DNA of 64,000 bases from Mesostigma viride. Taxonomy: Eukaryota; Streptophyta; Mesostigmatophyceae; Mesostigmatales; Mesostigmataceae. Positions 1-10,600 of this stretch are shown piece after piece. How positions within the stretch are numbered: the stretch's first letter is position 1; every line of letters starts with the position of its first letter. Where the stretch lies: NCBI GenBank assembly GCA_009746045.1, contig RPFO01000704.1, positions 1-64,000 on the forward strand, in the 5' to 3' direction. The notes beneath the pieces were generated by a model. The model searched no databases and was not told the origin of the DNA. It saw only the letters and a program-made list of their open reading frames with translations. The translations under genes and the position numbers were made by a program.

Positions 1-1
1 C

Positions 2-292
2 AGTCCCTGCTCGCTGCCCAATTTGGTCCACGACCTCCAACCGCACACATCTCGCCGAGTCAAGGACGCCCAGTGTCAGGTTTGTCACCGGGTCGATCAG
101 GCGGAGTCCATGTTATTGTGTGATCAGTGTAACTGTGGTTGGCACATGCAGTGTTTGCATCCAGTGGTCACCAGCATTCCGGAGGGCGATTGGTTTTGTC
201 CAGTGTGCACCGCTGCGCAGTTTACCTCCCGCAGCTTGACTGCGGTCACCGCTGCCCTTGTCTTGGTGGGGAGGCCCACACTAAATCACTAA
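2..292 (+). CDS. PHD-finger protein, C-terminal fragment (5' end outside window)
   Basis: The frame is open from base 2 to a stop at 290-292, about 96 residues, so the start lies upstream of the window. A PHD-type zinc finger fills the middle: CQVC, then LLCDQC, GWHMQC and finally DWFCPVC. This gives the Cys4-His-Cys3 order with the conserved Trp two residues before the final cysteine pair. PHD fingers read histone H3 tails in chromatin proteins, and they also occur in proteins of some mobile elements. The ~25 residues after the finger (serine, threonine, leucine and valine rich) look unlike a domain, so the true 3' end may be spliced. No partner domain is visible, so the parent family is unknown. 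The finger itself is a firm call; the gene model is not. Confidence 0.7.
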   Translation, partial: SPCSLPNLVHDLQPHTSRRVKDAQCQVCHRVDQAESMLLCDQCNCGWHMQCLHPVVTSIPEGDWFCPVCTAAQFTSRSLTAVTAALVLVGRPTLNH

Positions 293-1367
293 TCGAAAAT
301 TACTTGGGAAATGTTGTCTCGGGCTGATGGACATGTGTGCCCCTCAATTGCGGAGTTAAATTGGATGTATAATTGAATGAAATACATTATTACATTCCAT
401 GCATCGATGCTCGAGTCATCGCGATATCTGAATATCTTACATAATTACAGACCCATCAATTGGAAGATCAGAAAGCTCCAGTGCATCTGCTCTACGACCG
501 GACGTCTCAATCGTACGTAGTGCTTTCGAGTTATAATTACCCTCAATGTATGTCTGGAAAATCCACGTGCAGGCAGTGTCAAATGCATGGTATATGAACT
601 AGTTATGTACATGTCAAGATGATGACAGTCAAGCGAGGCCATACATGTTGACGGACAAGTGAGCCTGTAGACCTACGTCGATCCCCAGTTCCTCGATGTC
701 GTGCGCAGCCCCGATATCATCAGATTTCCAATCCCCAACGGCCGTCGGCTCCGCAAAATCCACGTTCGCGATTAAACAGTGCAACCGCGAGGGCCGTTCT
801 AACTTGTAATCCACCTATATAATGGGCTCCGTCTCGTCACCGTGCGTTCGCATCAACAGGACAGCCACGGTGTCGCGACTCGGACGCTGTCACTACACGC
901 ATTCATCTCGGTCATCGCAGCCGTCGAGCACGTCACAAGCATCAATTATTCTCTGGACGAATTCTCGTGACCGTGTTTGATATTAATGTCTGCCAACTTC
1001 ACGACTGTGAACAGCAGCCTCACGCACGTCCGGTCCATCCGACTCCGTCAGGCGGTGTTGCGAATGGCGTCCTGCGTGCAAAAACCAGTACATGAAGGAC
1101 AATAATGTTAGCCCGTTAGACAGATTTGTCTGTGGTTCCGCTTACAGCCCAGTACTAATCACCCGTTACGCGGATTTCGGGCAAGTGGTATCCTCCTACA
1201 TTACATGTATCCAATATATGGACGGGAGATTTAAAATGGGGAAACAAGTATCAGCGAACCCAGAATCAAGGTATCCACGCAACGGTTTTGAAGAAACGGC
1301 TATGTACATATAGACACAATGAACTGAACAAAAACTTTAGTAGCTCACTCGTCGTTCACTTGTTAGT
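293..1367. other. Intergenic, no gene seen
   Basis: No frame here has coding character, and the short open frames on both strands overlap one another. The only recognisable item is a degenerate copy of the dispersed palindrome at 735-748, with one mismatch in the core (CCAACGGCCGTCGG), preceded by TTTCC and followed by a GCAAAAT tail. Confidence 0.6.
735..748. repeat. Degenerate copy of dispersed palindrome CCAACGGCCGTTGG
   Basis: Thirteen of 14 core bases match the palindrome that is perfect elsewhere in the window. This is the leftmost copy. Confidence 0.6.
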
Positions 1368-1487
1368 CGTAACGGAGGCAGTCATTCAGTCAGTTTGCAA
1401 GTTCAGTTGGCAAGTACGGAAACACACGCAAGTGCGTAACGGAGGCAGTCAGTCAGTCAGTTTGCAAGTGCAGTTGGCAAGTACGGA
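1368..1487 (+). repeat. Two-copy 53-bp direct repeat, period 67
   Basis: The segment 1368-1420, starting CGTAACGGAGGCAGTCA and ending GGCAAGTACGGA, recurs at 1435-1487 with very few differences and a 14-bp spacer. Each copy contains a short internal AGTC/AGTTGGCAAGT redundancy. It has no coding potential and reads as a local tandem duplication. Confidence 0.75.
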
Positions 1488-1785
1488 CCACCAACCGCGT
1501 GTGTACGTCCATGATATCGCAATATAATCAAGAATAACAGGGAACGGTTAATGTATCCTTTACGCAGCTTTTTCGTTCAGGGCATGTTGAAATAACGAAA
1601 GTGGGGTCAGGTGTTCGAACCTTCCAAGTGCCGAATTTTTACGAACCAGCGCATTCACGAACCTTGCACTGGGGACGCGGTGGACGTGTACCATTACCCC
1701 GGCCTAATTCTAGCATTGTACACAAGGGGCGGTGGCTAGCAGTAAAGAAGGGCATCCTAGTCATAACGCTGGCAATTTAAAAGCA

Positions 1786-1799
1786 CCAACGGCCGTTGA
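1786..1799. repeat. Near-perfect copy of dispersed palindrome
   Basis: CCAACGGCCGTTGA differs from the 14-bp palindrome only at the last base. The flanking TTTC/GAAA outer arms are absent, so it is probably a decayed copy. Confidence 0.6.
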
Positions 1800-1887
1800 G
1801 TAGGAAAAAAAAAGAGCAGGAGAAGAGCACGTCGACGTTTCAACAGCAAGACAAAATATTGAACCCGAGTACCAATGAAAATGCTTT

Positions 1888-1949
1888 CATGCATGTCCAC
1901 CCCGACGAGGCACAAATTCATGCATGCCCACCCCGACGAGGCACAAATT
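1888..1949 (+). repeat. 31-bp tandem duplication
   Basis: Two adjacent 31-bp copies (1888-1918 and 1919-1949) start CATGCATG and share the segment CACCCCGACGAGGCACAAAT. Only one or two bases differ. Confidence 0.8.
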
Positions 1950-2029
1950 AATGAACGACAGATTTCTCACCCCCCCCCCGGCACATGGAACAAGTGCCAT
2001 CGCACGCACACACTTTGTAGACAGGAGAG

Positions 2030-2063
2030 TTTCGAGAGTCCAACGGCCGTTGGCTCGGAGAAA
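2030..2063. repeat. Dispersed palindrome module, full form
   Basis: The perfect core CCAACGGCCGTTGG is at 2040-2053. TTTC lies six bases to its left and GAAA six bases to its right. This outer pairing and spacing recurs at most other copies in the window. Confidence 0.8.
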
Positions 2064-2283
2064 TTGACAGTACACCAGTAAAGACATTAAAATTATCACT
2101 TTGTTGTCTTATGTGTGCCGTGTCATTTCCCAAGGTCAAAAGCCGTCAACTTCTGCACCTCTTGTCCCTCCCACCCGTACGCACTAAGCATGCCCACCTT
2201 ACACTACCACATGTGGCTCTTGAGAAAACTCCCCCCGACGATGCACATGTGCCATTCACGCACACACCTTCAGACAAGGCTAT

Positions 2284-2587
2284 CAGTTTTTCGAAGTCCA
2301 ACGGCCGTTGGCTCCGAGAAATGCTGTTACAACTCAAAAATTACAATGGTGACATCCACAGCTAGTGGTACGCCGAACAAGTGCTTGTATGACTATGGCG
2401 ACTGCCCGTGAGGAAAGTCCACCACCACACACGGTCAGTTTTTTGAGTCCAACGGCCGTTGGCTCCGAGAAATGCTGTTACAACGCAAAATTACAATGGT
2501 GACATACATGAGTAGTGGTACGCCGAACAAGTGCTTTATGACATTATGGCGACTGCCCGTGAGGAAAAGTCCACCACCACACACGGA
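2284..2587 (+). repeat. 152-bp tandem duplication carrying the dispersed palindrome
   Basis: Units 2284-2435 and 2436-2587 are near-identical, and a third start (CAGTTTTTTGACTCCAACG) follows at 2588 before the match breaks off. Each unit has one palindrome core (2298-2311 and 2449-2462) followed at six bases by GAAA. The rest of the unit has no coding signal. A related but more diverged upstream copy lies around 1990-2065, so this family has spread locally more than once. Confidence 0.8.
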
Positions 2588-2939
2588 CAGTTTTTTGACT
2601 CCAACGCAAGAACAGACGTAATGCACACCAAGTGACCAAGTGCAAGATAAAGACACCCTTGCCAATCTCTACCCACAAAAACTTAGCCCCGAAATCCGTA
2701 GCCCCGAAATCCGTGATTGATTTGTACATTGTAGATGACAATGCAGCGATCACATGTATTCTGAAACCAACACGTTTTTACCTAGTTATCATGGTAACCA
2801 ATTTATGGTTACCTAGTTATCCATGGCTAGAAAGTTGTAAATACACGATGTGGCCACACACGCCATAGATGAAAATCATAACCAGATCACGCACATGATC
2901 ATGGAAGGGACTCTATTGATCTCAAAAAAGAAAGCTCAA
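2588..2939. other. Intergenic, no gene seen
   Basis: This stretch has small direct duplications (AGCCCCGAAATCCGT appears twice near 2685-2714; GGTTACCTAGTTATC-like words recur near 2775-2825) and no convincing frame. Confidence 0.5.
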
Positions 2940-3000
2940 GACACCCTACACCCTACACCCTACACCCTACACCATACATCCTACAACCTACACCCTTAAC
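2940..3000 (-). repeat. Telomere-like CCCTACA repeats
   Basis: Four exact ACCCTAC-type heptamers in a row are followed by degenerate ones (CATACATC, CTACAACC, CTACACCCTTAA). The reverse complement reads TGTAGGG, one change from the plant telomere unit TTTAGGG. It is a short interstitial block with the C-rich strand on top. It lies just outside the large minisatellite, opposite in orientation to a G-rich block on the far side (32,957-33,000). Confidence 0.55.
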
Positions 3001-3032
3001 TCTCCACCCTTAGCTTACGTGACCTTTTTTTC

Positions 3033-3101
3033 GGAGAAATGTCCGAGTGGAATGCTATGTATGGGGTAACTTTCCCAAGGGTTCGAATCCCTCTTTCTCC
3101 A
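3033..3101 (+). pseudogene. Truncated tRNA-Ser-like sequence, plastid trnS-GGA type
   Basis: GGAGAAA at the 5' end pairs perfectly over seven bases with TTTCTCC at the 3' end. The D-arm start TGTCCGAGTGG and the T-arm AAGGGTTCGAATCCCTC are clear, and GCTATGTA resembles the 3' anticodon-stem region of plastid trnS-GGA. The total is only 69 nt: about 20 nt are missing between the D loop and the 3' anticodon stem, including the anticodon. It is therefore a non-functional remnant, most simply a nuclear insertion of plastid DNA. A decayed nuclear class II tRNA is the alternative. Confidence 0.55.
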
Positions 3102-3204
3102 TTAGAGTTTTGTTAGCTTCTATTCTCGTCTACACATAATTCACACGAAGTACGCTTGCAAATACTTTATTACTATTTTGTTTGATATACTACACTAATA
3201 TTAT

Positions 3205-3387
3205 AATTGTTTGTGTGTGTGTGTTCACGTGTGCGTGTGTGTGTGTTGTGTTGTTGTGTGTTGTGCGTGTGTGCGTGTGCGTGTGCGTGTGCGTGTGCGT
3301 GTGCGTGTGCGTGTGCGTGTGCGTGTGCGTGTGTGTGTGTGTGTATATAATTTTTTGTTGTGTGTGTGTGTTGTGTGTTGTACGTGC
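3205..3387 (+). repeat. GT / GTGTGC microsatellite
   Basis: The GT-rich stretch has a regular GTGTGC run at about 3265-3330 and a short AT-rich break (TATATAATTTTTTG) near 3346. It grades directly into the 40-bp minisatellite, whose monomer itself contains a GT run. This suggests the microsatellite seeded the larger array. Confidence 0.8.
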
Positions 3388-6300
3388 AAGGTGTATGTAC
3401 ATGTGTGTGCAGCCGGCCCTTGCGTGCGCGGTGTGTGTACGTTTCTGTGCAGCCGCCCCTTGCGTGCGCGGTGTATGTACGTGTGTGTGCATGCCGGCCC
3501 TTGCGTGCATGGTGTGTGTACGTGTGTGTGCAGCCGCCCCTTGCGTGCGCGGTGTATGTACATGTGTTTGCACTCGCCCATTGCGTGCGCGGTGTATGTA
3601 CGTGTGTGTGCAGCCGCCCCTTGCGTGCGCGGTGGATGTACGTGTGTGCGCACTCGCCCCTTGCGTGCGCGGTGTATGTACGTGTGTGTGCAGCCGCCCC
3701 TTGCGTGCGCGGTGTATGTACATGTGTGTGCATCCTTGTCCTTGCGTGCATGGTGTATGTACATGTGAGTGCCGTCGCCCCAACCGTGCATTGTGTATGT
3801 ACGTGTGTGTGCAGCCGCCCCTTGCGTGCATGGTGTGTGTACATGTGTGTGCATCCTTGTCCTTGCGTGCATGGTGTATGTACATGTGTTTGCACTCGCC
3901 CCTTGCGTGCGCGGTGTGTGTACGTGTGTGTGCAGCCGCCCCTTGCGTGCATGGTGTGTGTACATGTGTGTGCATCCTTGTCCTTGCGTGCATGGTGTGT
4001 GTACATGTGTGTGCAGCCGCCCCTTGCGTGCGCGGTGGATGTACATGTGCGGGCAGTTGCCCCTTGCGTGCGCGGTGTATGTACATGTGTTTGCACTCGC
4101 CCCTTGCGTGCGCGGTGTATGTACATGTGTGTGCAGCCGCCCCTTGCGTGCATGGTGTATGTACATGTGCTTGCACTGGCCCCGTGCGTGCGCGGTGTAT
4201 GTACGTGTGTGTGCAGCCGCCCCTTGCGTGCGCGGTGTATGTACGTGCGTGTGCAGCCGCCCCTTGCGTGCGCGGTGTATGTACATGTGTGTGCATCCTT
4301 GTCCTTGCGTGCGCGGTGTATGTACATGTGTTTGCACTCGCCCCTTGCGTGCGCGGTGGATGTACATGTGTGTGCAGCCGCCCCTTGCGTGCATGGTTTA
4401 TGTACATGTGTGTGCAGTCGCCGGCCCCGTGCGTGCGCAGTGGATGTACGTGTGTGTGCAGCCGCCCCGTGCGTGCATGGTGTGTGTACGTGTGTGTGCA
4501 GCAGCCCCTTGCGTGCGCGGTGTATGTACGTTTCTGTGCATGCCGGCCCTTGCGTGCATGGTGTATGTACATGTGCTTGCACTGGCCCCTTGCGTGCGCG
4601 GTGTATGTACGTGTGTGTGCAGCCCCCCTTGCGTGCGCGGTGTATGTACGTGTGTGCGCACTCGCCCCTTGCGTGCGCGGTGTATGTACGTGTGTGTGCA
4701 GCCGCCCCTTGCGTGCGCGGTGTATGTACATGTGTGTGCAGCCGCCCCTTGCGTGTGCGGTGGATGTACATGTGCGGGCAGTTGCCCCTTGCGTGCGCGG
4801 TGTATGTACATGTGTTTGCACTCGCCCCTTGCGTGCGCGGTGTATGTACATGTGTGTGCAGCCGCCCCTTGCGTGCATGGTGTATGTACATGTGCTTGCA
4901 CTGGCCCCGTGCGTGCGCGGTGTATGTACGTGTGTGTGCAGCCGCCCCTTGCGTGCGCGGTGTATGTACGTGTGTGCGCACTCGCCCCTTGCGTGCGCGG
5001 TGTATGTACGTGTGTGTGCAGCCGCCCCTTGCGTGCGCGGTGTATGTACATGTGTGTGCATCCTTGTCCTTGCGTGCGCGGTGTATGTACATGTGTTTGC
5101 ACTCGCCCCTTGCGTGCGCGGTGTATGTACATGTGTGTGCAGCCGCCCCTTGCGTGCATGGTTTATGTACATGTGTGTGCAGTCGCCCCGTGCGTGCGCA
5201 GTGTATGTACGTGTGTGTGCAGCCGCCCCTTGCGTGCGTGGTGTGTGTACATGTGAGTGCAGCCGCCCCTTGCGTGCGCGGTGTATGTACGTGTGTGTGC
5301 AGCAGCCCCTTGCGTGCTTTGTGTGTGTACATGTGTGTGAATCCTTGTCCTTGCGTGCATGGTGTGTGTACGTGTGTGTGCAGCCGCCCCTTGCGTGCAT
5401 GGTGGATGTACATGTGAGTGCCGTTGCCCCTTGCGTGCGCGGTGTATGTACGTGTGTGTGCAGCCGTCCCTTAATTGCGTGCGCGGTGTGTGTACGTGTG
5501 TGTGCACTCGCCCCTTGCGTGCGCGGTGTATGTACGTGTGTGCAGCCGCCCCTTGCGTGCGCGGTGTATGCCAGTGTGTGTGCATGCCGGCCCTTGCGTG
5601 CAAGGTGGTGTGTAAGTGTGTGTGCAGCCCCTTGCGTGCATGGTGTATGTACGTGTGTGTGCAGCCGGCCCTTGCGTGCATGGTGTGTGTACATGTGAGT
5701 GCAGCCGTCCCTTCCGTGCATGGTGTGTGTACGTGTGTGTGCAGTTGCCCCTTGCGTGCGCAGTGTATGTACGTGTGTGTGCATGCCGGCCCTTGCGTGC
5801 ATGGTGTGTGTACGTGTGTGTGCAGTTGCCCCTTGCATGCGCGGTGTATGTACATGTGAGTGCAGCCGCCCAAGAGTATGTACATGTGAGTGCCGTCGCC
5901 CCTAATTGCGTGCATTGTGTGTGTAAGTGTGTGTGCAGCAGCCCCTTGCGTGCGCGGTGTATGTACGTGTGTGTGCAGCCGCCCCTTGCGTGCATGGTGT
6001 ATGTCCATGTGAGTGCCGTTGCCCCTTGCGTGCGCGGTGTATGTACGTGTGTGTGCAGCCGTCCCTTAATTGCGTGCGCGGTGGATGTACATGTGCGGGC
6101 AGTTGCCCCTTGCGTGCGCGGTGTATGTACATGTGTGTGCAGCCGTCCCTTGCGTGCGCGGTGTATGTACGTGTGTGTGCAGCCGCCCCTTGCGTGCATG
6201 GTGAGTGTAAGTGTGTGTGCAGCAGCCCCTTGCGTGCGCAGTGTATGTACGTGTGTGTGCAGCCGCCCCTTGCGTGCGCGGTGTGTGTATACTGTGTGTG

Positions 6301-7639
6301 CATGCCGGCCCTTGCGTGCATGGTGTGTGTACGTGTGTGTGCAGCCGCCCCTTGCGTGCGCGGTGTGTGTACGTGTGTGTGCACTCGCCCCTTGCGTGCG
6401 CGGTGGATGTACAGGTGTGTGCAGCCGCCCCTTGCGTGCATGGTGTATGTACATGTGTGTGCAGCCGCCCCTTGCGTGCGCGGTGGATGTACATGTGTGT
6501 GCAGCCGAGCCTTGCGTGCATGGTGTGTGTACCTGTGCGTGAAGTCGCTCCTTGCGTGCATGGTGTGTGTACGTGTGTGTGCAGCCGCCCCTTGCGTGCA
6601 TGGTGTATGTACATGTGAGTGCCGTTGCCCCTTGCGTGCGCGGTGTATGTACGTGTGTGTGCAGCCGTCCCTTAATTGCGTGCGCGGTGTGTGTACGTGT
6701 GTGTGCACTCGCCCCTTGCGTGCGCGGTGTATGTACGTGTGTGCAGCCGCCCCTTGCGTGCGCGGTGTATGCCAGTGTGTGTGCATGCCGGCCCTTGCGT
6801 GCAAGGTGTGTGTAAGTGTGTGTGCAGCCCCTTGCGTGCATGGTGTATGTACGTGTGTGTGCAGCTGCCCCTTGCGTGCGCGGTGTGTGTACGTGTGTGT
6901 GCAGCCGCCCCGTGGTTGCGCGGTGTATGTACATGTGTGTGCAGTTGCCCCTTGCGTGCGCGGTGTATGTACGTGTGTGTGCAGCCGCCCCTTGCGTGCG
7001 CGGTGTAGGTACGTGTGTGTGCAGCCGCCCCAAGCGTTCGCGGTGTGTGTACATGTGTGTGCAGTTGCCCCTTGCGTGCGCGGTGTATGTACGTGTGTGT
7101 GCAGCCGCCCCGTGGTTGCGCGGTGTATGTACATGTGTGTGCAGTTGCCCCTTGCGTGCGCGGTGTATGTACGTGTGTGTGCAGCCGCCCCTTGCGTGCA
7201 AGGTGTAGGTACGTGTGTGTGCAGCCGCCCCAAGCGTGCGCGGTGTGTGTACATGTGTGTGCAGTTGCCCCTTGCGTGCGCGGTGTGTGTACGTGTGTGT
7301 GCAGCCGCCCCTTGCGTGCGCGGTGTATGTACGTGTGTGTGCAGTTGCCCCTTGCGTGCGCGGTGGTTTTTCGTGTGTGTGCAGCCGGCCCTTTCGTGCG
7401 CGGTGTGTGTACATGTGAGTGCAGCTGCCCCAAGCGTGCGCGGTGTGTGTACATGTTTGTGCAGTTGCCCCTTGCGTGCGCGGTGGATGTACGTGTGTGT
7501 GCAGCCGCCCCTTGCGTGCGCGGTGTATTTACGTGTGTGTGCAGCCGCCCCAAGCGTGCGCGGTGTGTGTACGTGTGTGTGCAGTTGCCCCTTGCGTGCG
7601 CGGTGTGTGTACATGTGTGTGCAGTTGCCCCTTGCGTGC

Positions 7640-10600
7640 GCGGTGTATGTACATGTGTGTGCAGTTGCCCCTTGCGTGCGCGGTGTATGTACGTGTGTGT
7701 GCAGCCGCCCCTTGCGTGCGCGGTGTAGGTACGTGTGTGTGCAGCCGCCCCAAGCGTGCGCGGTGTGTGTACATGTGTGTGCAGTTGCCCCTTGCGTGCG
7801 CGGTGTGTGTACGTGTGTGTGCAGCCGCCCCTTGCGTGCGCGGTGGATGTACGTGTGTGTGCAGTTGCCCCTTGCGTGCGCGGTGGATGTACGTGTGTGT
7901 GCAGCCGCCCCTTGCGTGCGCGGTGTGTGTACATGTGAGTGCAGCTGCCCCAAGCGTGCGCGGTGTGTGTACATGTGTGTGCAGTTGCCCCTTGCGTGCG
8001 CGGTGGATGTACGTGTGTGTGCAGCCGCCCCTTGCGTGCGCGGTGTAGGTACGTGTGTGTGCAGCCGCCCCAAGCGTGCGCGGTGTGTGTACATGTGTGT
8101 GCAGTTGCCCCTTGCGTGCGCGGTGTGTGTACGTGTGTGTGCAGCCGCCCCTTGCGTGCGCGGTGGATGTACGTGTGTGTGCAGTTGCCCCTTGCGTGCG
8201 CGGTGGTTTTTCGTGTGTGTGCAGCCGGCCCTTGCGTGCGCGGTGTGTGTACATGTGTGTGCAGTTGCCCCTTGCGTGCGCGGTGTATGTACGTGTGTGT
8301 GCAGCCGCCCTTGCGTGCGCGGTGGATGTACGTGTGTGTGCAGCCGGCCCTTGCGTGCATGGTGTATGTACGTGTGTGTGCAGCCGGCCCTTGCGTGCGC
8401 GGTGGATGTACATGTGTGTCCAGTCGCCCCTTGCGTGCGCGGTGTGTGTACATGTGAGTGCAGCTGCCCCAAGCGTGCGCGGTGTATGTACGTGTGTGTG
8501 CAGCCGCCCCGTGGTTGCGCGGTGTATGTACATGTGTGTGCAGTTGCCCCTTGCGTGCGCGGTGTATGTACGTGTGTGTGCAGCCGGCCCTTGCGTGCGC
8601 GGTGTAGGTACGTGTGTGTGCAGCCGCCCCAAGCGTGCGCGGTGTGTGTACATGTGTGTGCAGTTGCCCCTTGCGTGCGCGGTGTGTGTACGTGTGTGTG
8701 CAGCCGCCCCTTGCGTGCGCGGTGGATGTACGTGTGTGTGCAGTTGCCCCTTGCGTGCGCGGTGGATGTACGTGTGTGTGCAGCCGGCCCTTGCGTGCGC
8801 GGTGTGTGTACATGTGAGTGCAGCTAGCCCAAGCGTGCGCGGTGTGTGTACATGTGTGTGCAGTTGCCCCTTGCGTGCGCGGTGGATGTACGTGTGTGTG
8901 CAGCCGCCCCTTGCGTGCGCGGTGTAGGTACGTGTGTGTGCAGCCGCCCCAAGCGTGCGCGGTGTGTGTACGTGTGTGTGCAGTTGCCCCTTGCGTGCGC
9001 GGTGTAGGTACATGTGTGTGCAGTTGCCCCTTGCGTGCGCGGTGTATGTACATGTGTGTGCAGTTGCCCCTTGCGTGCGCGGTGTATGTACGTGTGTGTG
9101 CAGCCGCCCCTTGCGTGCGCGGTGTAGGTACGTGTGTGTGCAGCCGCCCCAAGCGTGCGCGGTGTGTGTACATGTGTGTGCAGTTGCCCCTTGCGTGCGC
9201 GGTGTGTGTACGTGTGTGTGCAGCCGCCCCTTGCGTGCGCGGTGGATGTACGTGTGTGTGCAGTTGCCCCTTGCGTGCGCGGTGGATGTACGTGTGTGTG
9301 CAGCCGGCCCTTGCGTGCGCGGTGTGTGTACATGTGAGTGCAGCTGCCCCAAGCGTGCGCGGTGTGTGTACATGTGTGTGCAGTTGCCCCTTGCGTGCGC
9401 GGTGGATGTACGTGTGTGTGCAGCCGCCCCTTGCGTGCGCGGTGTAGGTACGTGTGTGTGCAGCCGCCCCAAGCGTGCGCGGTGTGTGTACGTGTGTGTG
9501 CAGTTGCCCCTTGCGTGCGCGGTGTGTGTACATGTGTGTGCAGTTGCCCCTTGCGTGCGCGGTGTATGTACGTGTGTGTGCAGCCGCCCCTTGCGTGCGC
9601 GGTGTATGTACGTGTGTGTGCAGCTGCCCCAAGCGTGCGCGGTGTGTGTACATGTGTGTGCAGTTGCCCCTTGCGTGCGCGGTGGACGTACGTGTGTGTG
9701 CATGCCGGCAATTGCGTGCATGGTGTGTGTACGTGTGTGTGCAGCCGCCCCTTGCGTGCGCGGTGTGTGTACGTGTGTGTGCATGCCGGCAATTGCGTGC
9801 ATGGTGTGTGTACGTGTGTGTGCAGCCGGCCCTTGCGTGCGCGGTGTGTGTACATGTGAGTGCAGCTGCCCCAAGCGTGCGCGGTGTGTGTACATGTGTG
9901 TGCAGTTGCCCCTTGCGTGCGCGGTGGATGTACGTGTGTGTGCATGCCGGCAATTGCGTGCATGGTGTGTGTACGTGTGTGTGCAGCCGCCCCTTGCGTG
10001 CGCGGTGTGTGTACGTGTGTGTGCACTCGCCCCTTGCGTGCGCGGTGGATGTACATGTGTGTGCAGCCGCCCCTTGCGTGCATGGTGTATGTACATGTGT
10101 TTGCACTCGCCCCTTGCGTGCGCGGTGGATGTACATGTGTGTGCAGCCGAACCTTGCGTGCATGGTGTGTGTACCTGTGCGTGAAGTCGCTCCTTGCGTG
10201 CATGGTGTGTGTACGTGTGTGTGCAGCCGCCCCTTGCGTGCATGGTGTATGTACATGTGAGTGCTGTTGCCCCTTGCGTGCGCGGTGTATGTACGTGTGT
10301 GTGCAGCCGTCCCTTAATTGCGTGCGCGGTGTGTGTACGTGTGTGTGCAGCCGCCCCTTGCGTGCATGGTGAGTGTACCTGTGCGTGAAGTCGCTCCTTG
10401 CGTGCATGGTGTGTGTACGTGTGTGTGCAGCCGCCCCTTGCGTGCATGGTGTATGTACATGTGAGTGCCGTTGCCCCAAGCGTGCATTGTGTGTGTAAGT
10501 GTGTGTGCAGCCGGCCCTTGCGTGCATGGTGTGTGTACATGTGAGTGCAGCCGGCCCTTGCGTGCATGGTGTGTGTACGTGTGTGTGCAGTTGCCCCTTG

